Shown: positions 7,925 to 17,386 of the stretch, in pieces
How the letters are laid out: each line of letters opens with the position of its first letter
Position numbering within the stretch: the first letter of the stretch is position 1
NCBI RefSeq assembly: GCF_016862315.1
Contig: NZ_BOMS01000045.1
Span: 1 to 64,000, forward strand
Direction: 5' to 3'
From: Actinoplanes palleronii
GTDB taxonomy: Bacteria; Actinomycetota; Actinomycetes; Mycobacteriales; Micromonosporaceae
DNA: 64,000 bases
Program-made: the position numbers and the translations under genes
Notes under the pieces: generated by a model
What the model was told of the DNA's origin: nothing
Seen by the model: the letters and a program-made list of their open reading frames with translations, nothing else
Databases searched by the model: none

Positions 7925-8488
7925 ATGGCTCGTCTACCCGCGTTGGAACCGCCGTTCACCACCGACGTCGCCACCCGGCTCGCCGCGATGATGCCGCCCG
8001 GCGCGCCGCCGATCGGGCTGTTCCGCACATTCGCCAAGAACCTGCCGATGACCGCCGCCATGAGCCCCTGGGGCGGCTACGAACTCAGCCGGCAGCTGTC
8101 CCTCACGCTGCGCGAGCGCGAGATCGTCATCCTCCGCACCTGCGCCCGCTGCGGCTGCGAATACGAGTGGGGTGTCCACGTGATGGTCTTCGCCGGCCGC
8201 GCCGGACTGACCCGGTCCGAGATCGCCTCGCTCACCCACGGACACGCGGACGACTCATGCTGGACCGCCGGTCGGGAACGAGCGCTCATCCAGGTGGCCG
8301 ACGCCCTGCACGACGCATCGGACATCAGCGACGAGCTCTGGGACTCCGCCCGTGCGGTTCTGGACGAGCCGCAGCTGCTGGACCTCCTCATGCTCTGCGG
8401 GTGGTACCACGCCATCAGCTTCGCCGCCCGGGCCACCCGCGTCGACCTCGAGCCCGGCGCGCCGCGCTTCGCCGACGTCACGCCCTGA
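7925..8488 (+). CDS. Carboxymuconolactone decarboxylase (AhpD-like) family protein
   Basis: A 187-residue all-helical protein. The core LSLTLREREIVILRTCARCGCEYEWGVH matches the CMD family, with the TCARCGCEYEWGVH region where AhpD-like members carry CxxC and His. The ATG at 7925 follows GGAG at 7914-7917; an ATG at 7889 would place the start inside the operator array. Members act as peroxidase-like or lactone-decarboxylating enzymes; here the cysteines favour a redox role. Preceded by the GTGCTTC array. Confidence 0.9.
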   Translation: MARLPALEPPFTTDVATRLAAMMPPGAPPIGLFRTFAKNLPMTAAMSPWGGYELSRQLSLTLREREIVILRTCARCGCEYEWGVHVMVFAGRAGLTRSEIASLTHGHADDSCWTAGRERALIQVADALHDASDISDELWDSARAVLDEPQLLDLLMLCGWYHAISFAARATRVDLEPGAPRFADVTP

Positions 8489-8520
8489 CCGGCCGCCTAC
8501 TGGTCGATAGGCTGCCGGGC

Positions 8521-8781
8521 GTGATGGAACCAGCGGAGCGGGCCAGGCGGGTCGGGGTTCTGACCACGATGGCGGGGACCATGCTCGCCGCGGGCGCCGA
8601 CCCCGACCAGATCGCGCGGGAGCTGCTGCGGCGCACCGACTCCCCGATCTCGGCGATCAAAGCCGTCGCCGATGCCACCGGGATGGGTCTGGGTGACGCC
8701 AAGGAGGTGGTGCACCGGAACCTGGCTCCACCGGTCCGGGAGGCCGCGGAGCAGCTGTGGCGGGACCTGCTCGACTCGTAG
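8521..8781 (+). CDS. Small protein with ribosomal L7/L12 C-terminal-like motif
   Basis: An 86-residue protein, GTG start with an ATG as the second codon (8524). The C-terminal half, ISAIKAVADATGMGLGDAKEVVHRNL, resembles the L7/L12 C-terminal domain, which recurs in small stand-alone actinobacterial proteins of unknown role. The longer in-frame reading upstream overlaps the CMD-like gene and is not real. It begins 32 bp after that gene. Confidence 0.75.
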   Translation: MMEPAERARRVGVLTTMAGTMLAAGADPDQIARELLRRTDSPISAIKAVADATGMGLGDAKEVVHRNLAPPVREAAEQLWRDLLDS

Positions 8782-8826
8782 GGCGGGTGCTTGCCGCGGC
8801 TTCCGTCGTACGGAAAAGTCTGTGTC

Positions 8827-9303
8827 ATGGCGGATGAACGCTCACCTGGTGCCGGCAGAGCCCAGACCCTGGCCCTGCAGGGCGTCGCCAATGCGATCGT
8901 GCGGGTGTTGCTGCGGGTGCCCGTGGTGTCGCGGGGGATCGGCAAACGCCTGGTCACGCTGTATGTGGTCGGTCGCAGGTCGGGCAAGCGGTACACCGTT
9001 CCGGTCGCCTACACCCGGCACGAGGGCGCGCTGCTGATCGGGACGCCGTTCGGGTGGGGCCACAACCTGCGCACCGGGGAGCCGGTGGAGGTCCGGTTCC
9101 AGGGCCGCCGGCGGGTGGCGGACGTGGTGGTGCACACCGATGAGGACGCGGTGGTCCGGGACTACGCGGTCATCGCGCGGGACAACCGCAACTTCGCCGG
9201 CTTCAACAAGATCGGCTTCGCCGCGAACGGCGACCCGGACCCGGCCGACCTGCACCTCGCGTGGGCCGCGGGAGCCAGGTCGTTCCATCTGCGACTGCGC
9301 TGA
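8827..9303 (+). CDS. Deazaflavin (F420)-dependent nitroreductase-like protein
   Basis: A 158-residue split-barrel protein of the Ddn/DUF385 family. The pattern LVTLYVVGRRSGKRYTVPVAYTRHEGALLIGTPFGWGHNLRTG covers the phosphate-contacting Gly-rich strand and the W-x-x-N-L motif typical of F420 binding. It starts at ATG 8827 (MADERSP). Family members reduce diverse substrates with F420H2, and many have no known substrate. It stands 45 bp after the L7/L12-like gene. Confidence 0.88.
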   Translation: MADERSPGAGRAQTLALQGVANAIVRVLLRVPVVSRGIGKRLVTLYVVGRRSGKRYTVPVAYTRHEGALLIGTPFGWGHNLRTGEPVEVRFQGRRRVADVVVHTDEDAVVRDYAVIARDNRNFAGFNKIGFAANGDPDPADLHLAWAAGARSFHLRLR

Positions 9304-9331
9304 TCTCTCCTCTCTCGGTGGAGCGTTGACA

Positions 9332-10198
9332 ATGACGGTCGGGTTGGTCGCGGTGACAGGGACTTCGGGCCGGGTCGGCGATGCCGTCGCGCGAGCCCTC
9401 GAAGCCGTCGGCTGGACGATCCGTGGCGCCGACCTCGCACCCGGCCCGCGAACCGCCATCGTCGGTGACCTGCGAGACCTGCGGGTCCGTCGCGCCCTCG
9501 TGCACGGAGCCGACCTCATGATCCACGCGGCGGCCCTGCACGCCCCGCACGTCGGCCGGGTCGCCGACGCGGAGTTCCGGTCGGTCAACGTCGACGCCAC
9601 CGCCGCCCTGCTCCGTGATGCCGAAGCGGCGGGCGTGCGCCGGGTCATCTACATCAGCAGTACGAGCGTCTACGGCAACGCCTTGGTCCCGACCGACCGG
9701 GCGGTCTGGGTCGACGAGCAGCTCCCGCCGCAGCCCCGGGACATCTACGACGAGACGAAGCTCGCGGCCGAGGCGTTGGTCGCCGCGGCCTCGATGCCGT
9801 CGGTGACCCTGCGGATCGCCAGGTGTTTCCCCGAGCCGCTGCCGGTGCTGGCCACGCGTCTGCTGCACCGCGCCGTGCTGCTCACGGACGTCGCCGCCGC
9901 GGTGGTGAACGTGGCGGCCCAGGACACGGTGACCGGCGTGTTCAACATCGCCGGCCGTTATCCGTTCACCCGAGCTGATGGTGTCGCCCTGCATGACGAC
10001 GCAGCGGCGGTGATCGCCGAACGCGCTCCGGAGGTCGCGGCAGAGTTCCAGGCGCGGGGCTGGCCGTTGCCCAAGACCATCGACCGCGTCTATGACTCCG
10101 GGGCGGCGATGGCCGCTTTCGGATATCAGCCCACGGAGGCCGTCCTGCGACTGCTTCGTGAGCCCAGGAACGGTGAAGCCCCCACCCCATCGCCGTAA
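9332..10198 (+). CDS. NAD-dependent epimerase/dehydratase (extended SDR)
   Basis: A 288-residue SDR. The nucleotide-binding motif VTGTSGRVG sits near the N-terminus, and the catalytic Ser and Tyr-xxx-Lys are visible as SSTSVYGN and YDETK. The ATG at 9332 follows GGTGGAG. The C-terminal substrate domain is short, and its specificity cannot be read. It begins 28 bp after the F420-type gene and could share its transcript. Confidence 0.9.
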   Translation: MTVGLVAVTGTSGRVGDAVARALEAVGWTIRGADLAPGPRTAIVGDLRDLRVRRALVHGADLMIHAAALHAPHVGRVADAEFRSVNVDATAALLRDAEAAGVRRVIYISSTSVYGNALVPTDRAVWVDEQLPPQPRDIYDETKLAAEALVAAASMPSVTLRIARCFPEPLPVLATRLLHRAVLLTDVAAAVVNVAAQDTVTGVFNIAGRYPFTRADGVALHDDAAAVIAERAPEVAAEFQARGWPLPKTIDRVYDSGAAMAAFGYQPTEAVLRLLREPRNGEAPTPSP

Positions 10199-10268
10199 GC
10201 AAATGAGAATGGCGCCAAATTCATCGGATCCACCGTGTCGAGCGGGGGGACTCGAGGCGGGTAGCTCG

Positions 10269-10296
10269 CTCCGACATCGGCTATATCGTGTCGGAG
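10269..10296. promoter_or_regulatory. Inverted repeat upstream of the 57-residue gene
   Basis: CTCCGACA (10269-10276) and TGTCGGAG (10289-10296) are perfect inverted copies separated by 12 bases that contain CTATAT, a possible -10 element. A regulator bound here would cover the promoter of the small gene starting at 10327. Confidence 0.5.
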
Positions 10297-10326
10297 TATC
10301 AAAGCCACTGAACCAGGAGTCACCCT

Positions 10327-10500
10327 GTGTCCGATAGCCCTGCTCCGTGCGGCGACGACGTCCCGGACAACGTCGACAACCTCATGCTTCTCAGTCCCGA
10401 GCAATATGAGGCGTTGCTGGAGGCGCGCGAGGGACAGCAGCACGATTTGAGCCGCGCGCAGGTGGAGGCGGTACTGAAGGCCGCCAAGGAACGATCCTGA
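10327..10500 (+). CDS. Small hypothetical protein (57 aa)
   Basis: A GTG-initiated frame preceded by AGGAG at 10313-10317. The product starts MSDSPAPCGDDVPDNVDN and has a helical, charged second half, LSPEQYEALLEAREGQQ...LSRAQVEAVLKAAKERS. It resembles small antitoxin-like or regulatory peptides in composition only. The promoter region has an 8-bp inverted repeat. A 6-bp inverted repeat, GGAACG/CGTTCC, overlaps its end. No recognised toxin follows. Coding potential rests on the ribosome binding site, acidic composition and good codon usage. Confidence 0.6.
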   Translation: MSDSPAPCGDDVPDNVDNLMLLSPEQYEALLEAREGQQHDLSRAQVEAVLKAAKERS

Positions 10501-10527
10501 AACGGGCCGTTCCATCAGCCTCATCAG

Positions 10528-10734
10528 GTGAAAGAGGCGTGCGGGCTGTTCGGCGACCCGGCCCGGCGGGAAGAGACCCGGCCGGGTTTGCTCGACTTGC
10601 TCGAATCCGAGATTCCCGTGGATGACCGCGTGGACGCCCTCATCCGGTCGTACGGCGACGCGTTGTTCGAGCGCGGACGGCTTCAGCCGGAGAAGTCGAA
10701 GCCGACGTATTCGCGGCCCTCGGCCTTCATGTAG
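10528..10734 (+). CDS. Possible small hypothetical protein
   Basis: A GTG-initiated frame of 68 codons, 27 bp after the 57-residue gene. Residues 1-54 look protein-like (LLDLLESEIPVDDRVDALIRSYGDALFERGRLQ). The last 17 codons overlap the opposing secreted-protein gene and look like its antisense. No ribosome binding site is evident. It may be a remnant of a longer gene cut by the neighbour, or not expressed. Confidence 0.3.
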   Translation: MKEACGLFGDPARREETRPGLLDLLESEIPVDDRVDALIRSYGDALFERGRLQPEKSKPTYSRPSAFM

Positions 10735-11102
10735 AGCTGCCACTGATCCCCGGAGGAGACGTGGGGGAGCAGGCGGTTCCAGGCGCCGCCGTCCTCCAGG
10801 TACACCCATGGGCCGCAGCGGTAATTGCGGCCCGAGCTGTACTCCAGGCACGCCTTCGCGTACGTGATGTACTCGACCTCGGTCAGTTTCATCCAGATCG
10901 AGGTGCAGCCGTCCGGCACGAAGTTCGGGGCGCCGGAGTTGCTGCGGGACGCGCCGAGATAGAGTCCGCCGGTGTTCGAGTTACTCTGGCATTCGTAGTC
11001 GCCGGGGCTGGCGGCGCTTGCCGATGATGGCACGGTCAGCGCCATTCCCATTCCGGTCACCGCGACTGCCATAGCGCTGGAAAACAGTTGTCGCATCCCC
11101 AT
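10683..11102 (-). CDS. Secreted hypothetical protein
   Basis: A 139-residue protein with a Sec signal peptide (MGMRQLFSSAMAVAVTGMGM followed by a PSSASAA cleavage region near residue 30). The mature part is about 108 residues, aromatic-rich, with four Cys that could form two disulphides and a segment GPWVYLEDGGAWNRLLPHVS. I do not recognise a family. It is flanked by long non-coding stretches on both sides and is probably transcribed alone. Confidence 0.75.
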   Translation of the reverse strand: MGMRQLFSSAMAVAVTGMGMALTVPSSASAASPGDYECQSNSNTGGLYLGASRSNSGAPNFVPDGCTSIWMKLTEVEYITYAKACLEYSSGRNYRCGPWVYLEDGGAWNRLLPHVSSGDQWQLYMKAEGREYVGFDFSG

Positions 11103-11215
11103 GTCGTACCGCTCCCGATCGCCTGTTGAAGCGCCGAATTCCTAAGCGCCAACATACGGGCTACGTGTGATCGACAGGCGATTGTCACCCGTCCGGTCAA
11201 ACGTCGTCACCCGGG

Positions 11216-12082
11216 TCAGGCGCTGCGGCGGGAGGCGCGTCCCCACAGGTCGTAGGCGGTGCGGCCGGGGCGGAAGCCGTGCGCCTCGGCCATCGCTACG
11301 GCCTCCGGGAAGCCGTTGGCGACCAGGTCGGGGCGGTGGGCGTCGCTGCCGAAGCTGACCGCGTCGCCGCCCTCCTCGTGCCACCATTTCAGGATGGTGG
11401 CGTCCATCGGGATGCGCGTGTTGATTTCCAGGGCGCGGCCGGATGCGGCGGTGGTGCTCAGGGCGTACCGAAACTCTTCTTCGAACAACGCCGGGTTGAA
11501 CGGCCCGGACCGGTCGGCGGGCCAGGACCGCAGCGGATAGTCGATGTGCGCCAGAATGGCGAACGGCTCATTGCCGGCGACCATGCGCGGGATTTCGGCG
11601 AGGTATTCGCGGACCAGCTCGAAAGGGTCGCGGTGCGGGTAGAGCGCCCACGGCTCGCCGTAACCGTCGCCGTCGGGCAGGCAGTGCAGCGAGCCGAGAA
11701 CGCGGTCGAACTTTCCGGCGGCCAGGATCGCCGCGACCTGCTCGGCGTGCCAGTGCGGTTCGCCGACCTCGAGGCCGCTGAGGATCCGCAGGCCGGGGAA
11801 GCGGTCCCGGCACTCGTCGACGGCGGCGAGGTAGCCGGCCACGTCGAAGGGCGGCGGGTGGACCAGGCCGTCCGGGTCGGCCGCGGCGGTCAGCTCGGCA
11901 CTCATGTACGGACCGGACGTCGGCGCGGGCCAGCTGATGTGGTCGAGGTGCTCGGTGAACGCGATCACCGGCAGCCCCACCGCGACGGCGCGCTCGCACG
12001 AGCCCACCATGTCCCCGGCCGTGGTGTCCCAGGACCATTCGGTGTGGACGTGACTGTCCGCCGGTAACGCCATGCCGATCAT
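11216..12082 (-). CDS. PHP domain phosphoesterase (histidinol-phosphatase-like)
   Basis: A 288-residue metal-dependent phosphoesterase. The first metal motif is DSHVHTEWSWD, followed by FTEHLDH, EVGEP, LAHIDYPLR and the C-terminal FGSDAHRP. This set is typical of PHP-family histidinol phosphatases. The ATG at 12082 overlaps the pcaJ stop as ATGA, so it is translationally coupled to the CoA-transferase. A true histidine-biosynthesis role would be odd in this operon; a phosphatase for another metabolite is possible. Confidence 0.9.
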   Translation of the reverse strand: MIGMALPADSHVHTEWSWDTTAGDMVGSCERAVAVGLPVIAFTEHLDHISWPAPTSGPYMSAELTAAADPDGLVHPPPFDVAGYLAAVDECRDRFPGLRILSGLEVGEPHWHAEQVAAILAAGKFDRVLGSLHCLPDGDGYGEPWALYPHRDPFELVREYLAEIPRMVAGNEPFAILAHIDYPLRSWPADRSGPFNPALFEEEFRYALSTTAASGRALEINTRIPMDATILKWWHEEGGDAVSFGSDAHRPDLVANGFPEAVAMAEAHGFRPGRTAYDLWGRASRRSA

Positions 12083-12708
12083 GATAGTAGGGGCACCCCG
12101 AGCCGCTCGCGGAGCTCCTCGCGGGAGATCCCGTACGTCTCCCGCACCACCACCCCGCCCGCCGTGATCAGGAACGTCGCCAGATCGGTGTAGACCCGGT
12201 CGACGCAGCCCAGCCCGGTCAGCGGATACGTGCACTCCGGCACCAGCTTGGCCGACCCGTCCTTGGCGAACAGCGTCATCATCACGTACACGCTCTTCGC
12301 GCCGACCGCGAGATCCATCGCGCCGCCCACCGCCGGGATCGCGTCCGGCTCGCCGGTGTGCCAGTTGGCCAGGTCGCCGCGGGCCGACACCTGGAACGCG
12401 CCGAGCACGCAGACGTCCAGGTGACCGCCGCGCATCATCGCGAACGAGTCCGCGTGGTGGAAGTACGACGAGCCGGGCAGCTCGGTCACCGGCACCTTGC
12501 CGGCGTTGGTCAGATCCGGGTCGATCGCGTCGCCGGTCGCGGCCGGGCCCATGTTGAGCATGCCGTTCTCGGTGTGCAGCACGATCCCGGCGTCGGCGGG
12601 CAGGTGGTCCGCGACCAGGGTCGGCTGCCCGATGCCGAGGTTCACGTACGATCCGGGTTCGATGTCCCGGGCCACCAGGGCGGCCATCTCGTGCTTGTTC
12701 AGGCTCAT
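12079..12708 (-). CDS. pcaJ: 3-oxoacid/3-oxoadipate CoA-transferase subunit B
   Basis: A 209-residue beta subunit of a heterodimeric class I CoA-transferase. It contains VNLGIGQPTLVADHLP and the catalytic glutamate motif LHTENGMLNMGP near residue 50. With subunit A it would move CoA from succinyl-CoA to 3-oxoadipate in aromatic degradation. A general 3-oxoacid (SCOT-like) activity cannot be excluded on sequence. The start overlaps the subunit A stop (ATGA at 12705-12708). The pca assignment leans on the nearby thiolase and LysR genes. Confidence 0.9.
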   Translation of the reverse strand: MSLNKHEMAALVARDIEPGSYVNLGIGQPTLVADHLPADAGIVLHTENGMLNMGPAATGDAIDPDLTNAGKVPVTELPGSSYFHHADSFAMMRGGHLDVCVLGAFQVSARGDLANWHTGEPDAIPAVGGAMDLAVGAKSVYVMMTLFAKDGSAKLVPECTYPLTGLGCVDRVYTDLATFLITAGGVVVRETYGISREELRERLGVPLLS

Positions 12709-13367
12709 GCGGCCACCACCCGGTCGACGTAGATGCTCGGGGTCACGATCACTTCGGGGTCCAGCTCGCCGGTCGGGACGATCTCGTTCACCTGGGCGAT
12801 CACCAGGCCGGCCGCGGTCGCCATCACCGGCCCGAAGTTGCGGGCGGTCTTGCGGTAGACGAGGTTGCCCATCCGGTCCGCGCGGTGCGCGCCGATCAGC
12901 GCCACGTCGCCCTTGATCGGGAATTCCAGGACGTACGTCCGCCCGTCGATCTCCCGGGTCTCCTTGCCCTCGGCGAGCGGGGTGCCGGCGCCGGTCCGGG
13001 CGTAGAACGCGCCGATCCCGGCACCTGCCGCGCGCATCCGTTCGGCCAGGTTGCCCTGCGGCACGACCTCCAGTGCGATGCGCCCGGCCCGGTACAGACC
13101 GTCGAACACCCACGAGTCCGCCTGGCGCGGGAAAGAGCAGATCATTTTTCGTACGCGTCCCTTGGCCAGCAGCGCGGCCAGCCCGGTGTCACCGTTGCCG
13201 GCGTTGTTGGACACGACGGTCAAGTCGCCGGCGCCCTGCTCGATCAGCGCGTCGATCAGGTGCACCGGCATCCCGGCCATCCCGAACCCGCCGATCAGCA
13301 CGGTCGAGCCGTCCCGGATCCCGGCGACCGCCTCGGCGGTGCTGTCACAGATCGTCGTGGCGCTCAT
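12705..13367 (-). CDS. pcaI: 3-oxoacid/3-oxoadipate CoA-transferase subunit A
   Basis: A 220-residue alpha subunit with the family signature VLIGGFGMAGMP near the N-terminus and NNAGNGDTGLAALL. It has a good ribosome binding site (GGAAGGAAG) before the ATG at 13367. It is the first gene of pcaI-pcaJ-PHP. The promoter must lie in 13368-13528, next to the tnpB element on the other strand. Confidence 0.9.
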   Translation of the reverse strand: MSATTICDSTAEAVAGIRDGSTVLIGGFGMAGMPVHLIDALIEQGAGDLTVVSNNAGNGDTGLAALLAKGRVRKMICSFPRQADSWVFDGLYRAGRIALEVVPQGNLAERMRAAGAGIGAFYARTGAGTPLAEGKETREIDGRTYVLEFPIKGDVALIGAHRADRMGNLVYRKTARNFGPVMATAAGLVIAQVNEIVPTGELDPEVIVTPSIYVDRVVAA

Positions 13368-13500
13368 GCACTTCCTTCCATGGAGGCCCTCGCCCTTGGT
13401 CGTGAGGTGAAAGTGGAACTCCTGCGCAGCAGGTCAGGTGTAACTCATCCACCATTGAATGAGGATGTCATTAGACGAGATGTCGTGCGACTAGACTTGT

Positions 13501-13519
13501 GCTACTGCCCCGAGGTAGC
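13501..13519 (+). promoter_or_regulatory. Short hairpin just upstream of tnpB (possible left-end structure)
   Basis: GCTAC (13501-13505) pairs with GTAGC (13515-13519) around a 9-base loop, 9 bases before the tnpB ATG. IS200/IS605 elements carry hairpins near their ends, so this could belong to the left end. The exact left boundary was not identified. Confidence 0.3.
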
Positions 13520-13528
13520 TTGTCCGGC

Positions 13529-14724
13529 ATGTCCAACGAGACGGTGCGCTACACCTATCGCTTGCGGCCCAGCCGCATGGCGCAGACGGCGCTGCTCGCG
13601 GAATGGGGCCGCTGCCGTTGGCTGTGGAACGAGGCGGTGCACCAGCAGAGGACCGGGTGCAAGCCGACCCTGTGCAAGCTGTCGAAGCTGTTGACTACAT
13701 CCCGGGGGCGAAACGCTTGGTTGCGTGAGGGATCGCAGGTCGCCCAGCAGCAGGCGCTGCGTACCTACATGAGCGCCCTGCACTCCTCGTTCACCGTCAA
13801 AGGCCGCGGTCGGCCGAAGGTCAAGAAGCTCAAGAAAGTGCTGCCGAGTTTGGAGTACACCACTCGGGGTTTCCGGATTAAGGACGGCCGGTTGTGTCTG
13901 CCGGCCAAGGTCACGATCCCGGTGGTGTGGTCGCGTGAGTTGCCGTCCGAACCGAGCAGTGTGCGGGTCTACCGGGACAACCTGGGATATTGGTACGCGT
14001 CGTTCGTGGTCAGGCGCGAGGCGGTGCTCCCGGCCGGGGCGGACGGCGCCGCGATTGGTATTGACTGGGGTGTGAAGAGCACTGCGACGACCACGGATGC
14101 CCGGTTCGATCTTCCACACCTCGGGCACCGGAAGCGCTGCGCGGCGCAGCGGGCGAAGGCGCAGCGCCGAATGGCCCGTCGTCGGCGTCCGGAGGGTTTG
14201 CCGCTGTCGAAGGGTTATCTGCGGGCGAAGCGGCAGGCGGCCCAGATCGAGAAGAAAGCCGCCCGGCAAAACAAGCACGATGCCCGGCAGTGGGCGGCCC
14301 GTGTGGTCGAGGGGCATCATCTGATCGCGGTCGAGGACTTCAAGCCGAAGTTCCTGGCCAAGACCCGGATGGCTCGCAAAGCCGCCGACGCAGCAATTGG
14401 GGCGTGCAAACGAGAGCTGATCTACATGGGTGTGCGGGCGGGCCGGACGGTGGTGCCGGTGCCGCCCGCATATACCACGATGACCTGTTCCGCGTGCGGT
14501 GCGAGAGCCAAGCAGCGCCTCGGACTGGGTATCCGTGTCTTCGTCTGCGCGGTCTGCGATTACACCGCAGACCGTGACGTCAACGCCGCGAGGACGATCC
14601 TCGTCACGGCTGAGCGTATCCGTGCCAGTGCCGACGACATCAGACATGCGATCACCTTCTTCCGAGACGGTGGATCGGGTGCAGTCCGAGCTGGGAAGCC
14701 CCCGGATTTATCCGTAGGGCGCCG

Positions 14725-14728
<4 letters not shown>
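13529..14728 (+). CDS. tnpB: TnpB family RNA-guided nuclease (IS200/IS605 or IS607 type)
   Basis: A 399-residue TnpB with an intact RuvC core: D179 in GIDWG, E269 in AVEDF and D350 in DRDVNAA. A four-Cys zinc finger (C320, C323, C340, C343) is present, as is the helix-turn-helix N-terminus. The ATG at 13529 gives the usual family start. Length is normal, so the protein is probably active. No tnpA transposase is adjacent, so the element is a stand-alone (IS1341-like) form. It lies between pcaI and pcaF and its stop codon shares bases with the pcaF stop on the other strand. Confidence 0.93.
14695..14724 (+). ncRNA. Candidate 3' end of the TnpB-associated guide RNA / element right end
   Basis: Inside the last tnpB codons, GAAGCCCCCGG is followed by a hairpin CGGAT (14703-14707), TT, ATCCG (14710-14714) and TAGGGC, which extends the stem. 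In IS605-type elements the guide RNA scaffold overlaps the tnpB 3' end and stops at the element's right end, with flanking DNA supplying the guide. By analogy the guide would begin near 14725 and read into the pcaF 3' end. The boundary is inferred, not demonstrated. Confidence 0.45.
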
Positions 14729-15900
<1,172 letters not shown>

Positions 15901-15971
15901 GCCGTTCACGGTAGGCCGCCCGTACCGATTGACTCCAATACTGAATCACGCGCCATTGATAACCTCAGTGC

Positions 15972-16859
15972 ATGGAACTGCGGCACCTGCGGTCGTTCGC
16001 CGCCCTCGCCTCGGAACGGCACTTCGGCCGCGCCGCCGAACGCCTGCACATCGCCCAGCCCGCGCTCTCCCAGCAGATCAAGCAGCTGGAGCGGGAACTC
16101 GGCGTCGAACTGGTCACCCGCACCACCCGCCGGGTGGAGCTGACCGAAGCCGGTCACCGCTTCGCCGACCACGCCCGCACCGTCCTCGGCTCGGTCGACC
16201 GCGCCGCCTCGGAGATGGCCCTGGTCGCCGCCGGCCAGGCCGGCCGGGTGTCGGCCGGCTTCATCGGCACCGCCACCTACGACCTGCTGCCCCAGGCCAC
16301 CCGCTCGGTCCGCCACCAGCTCCCGGACATCCGCCTGGAGCTGCACGGCGAGCTCCTGAGCCCGGTGTTGCTCGAGGGCCTGCTCACCGGCACCTACGAC
16401 CTGGTGGTGCTGCGCCCGGACGGCATCACCCGCCCCGAGGTGAACGTCCGGACCCTGCGCTCGGAACCCTTGGTGGCGGTCCTGCCCGACCGTCACCCGC
16501 TGGCGGCGCGCCCGTCCATCGACCTCGCCGAGCTGTCCGCGGAACCGTTCGTGACCCACCCGTCCGGCCATCGGTCGTCCATGCACGACCACGTCCTGAC
16601 CGCCTGTGCCGCCGCGGGCTTCCACCCCACGTCGATCATGGAGGTGGGGGAGACGGCGACGCTGGTCGTCTTCGTGGCGGCGGGCCTGGGGGTGGCGCTG
16701 GTCCCGGCCCCGGTGCGGAGTCTGGCCCTGGAGGGCGTCGCCTACGTCCCCCTCACCACCCCACCCACGATCGACCTGGCCCTGATGACCCGCGCCGACG
16801 AGACCTCCCCAGCAGTCCACCAGGTAGCCACCATCATCACCCAACTGAGCCACCCCTGA
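15972..16859 (+). CDS. LysR family transcriptional regulator
   Basis: A 295-residue LTTR. The N-terminal helix-turn-helix is typical (MELRHLRSFAALASERHFGRAAERLHIAQPALSQQI). The remainder is the periplasmic-binding-protein-like inducer domain. It is divergent from pcaF, the classic arrangement for a LysR activator of the adjoining catabolic genes, with beta-ketoadipate-type compounds as possible inducers. The 71-bp gap contains ATTGACTCCAAT and CCATTGATAACC, which could be half-sites. Confidence 0.93.
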   Translation: MELRHLRSFAALASERHFGRAAERLHIAQPALSQQIKQLERELGVELVTRTTRRVELTEAGHRFADHARTVLGSVDRAASEMALVAAGQAGRVSAGFIGTATYDLLPQATRSVRHQLPDIRLELHGELLSPVLLEGLLTGTYDLVVLRPDGITRPEVNVRTLRSEPLVAVLPDRHPLAARPSIDLAELSAEPFVTHPSGHRSSMHDHVLTACAAAGFHPTSIMEVGETATLVVFVAAGLGVALVPAPVRSLALEGVAYVPLTTPPTIDLALMTRADETSPAVHQVATIITQLSHP

Positions 16860-17386
16860 CCCACCAGCGAGGCCCATGGACGATGACCGCTCGCCGGTGT
16901 TTGTAGCGGTCGTGAGGCGACCGTGGCCGCTCACCGGTTCGGCCGGGCGACGTGATGCCACGACACGCGCTCGCCCGCCGTGATCAGCCGGTGTCAGCAG
17001 CCCAGCTGGCCGTGACGGCCGTTATGGAGCCGGATAAGGGCCGTCACGCCCAGCTGATGCTGCCCGGCTGGGCCTGGTGGCCGTTGTGGCGGCGGATAAG
17101 GGCTGTCACGGCCAGCTGAGGTTGTTCGGCTGGTGCTGAGGGCCGTTAAAACGGCCGTGAGGGGACCGTGAGGACCAGCCGGGGCCGCAACGCGCGCTGC
17201 TACCGCCCCGGAGCGCGGCACCGCGACGTACCGTGTGCGCTCACCGCCCCCAGAAGACCCGGACCAGCCCACTTGCCGGGACCACCGCCCACGTTGCGGG
17301 ACGACCGCGCCCCGGCTCGGCCGCGACCGACGTGTCAGACCGCGCCCGGCCACCGCGACTGGCGCATCAGGCCCCGGCCGCGCGCA
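16860..17386. other. 527-bp non-coding gap between convergent genes
   Basis: It separates the LysR gene from the opposing MFS gene. The middle is occupied by three stem-loop repeat units (17003-17181). The flanking sequence 16870-16990 contains several short GC-rich inverted segments but nothing I can name. No tRNA or small gene is supported. Confidence 0.6.
17003..17181. repeat. Three tandem stem-loop repeats of the 55-bp family (cluster A)
   Basis: Units at 17003-17056, 17065-17118 and 17127-17181 start 62 bp apart. In the first, CAGCTGGCCGTGACGGCC (17003-17020) is complementary to 17039-17056 at 17 of 18 positions. The outer arms CGGCTGG or CAGCTGG and CCAGCTG or CCAGCCG are shared with the other clusters. 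The loop segments of the first two both contain GCGGATAAGGG or CCGGATAAGGG. Confidence 0.85.

Noticed and set aside
16860..17386. tRNA or small RNA gene in the LysR/MFS gap
   Set aside because: No cloverleaf or T-loop consensus was seen; the structure is explained by the stem-loop repeats.
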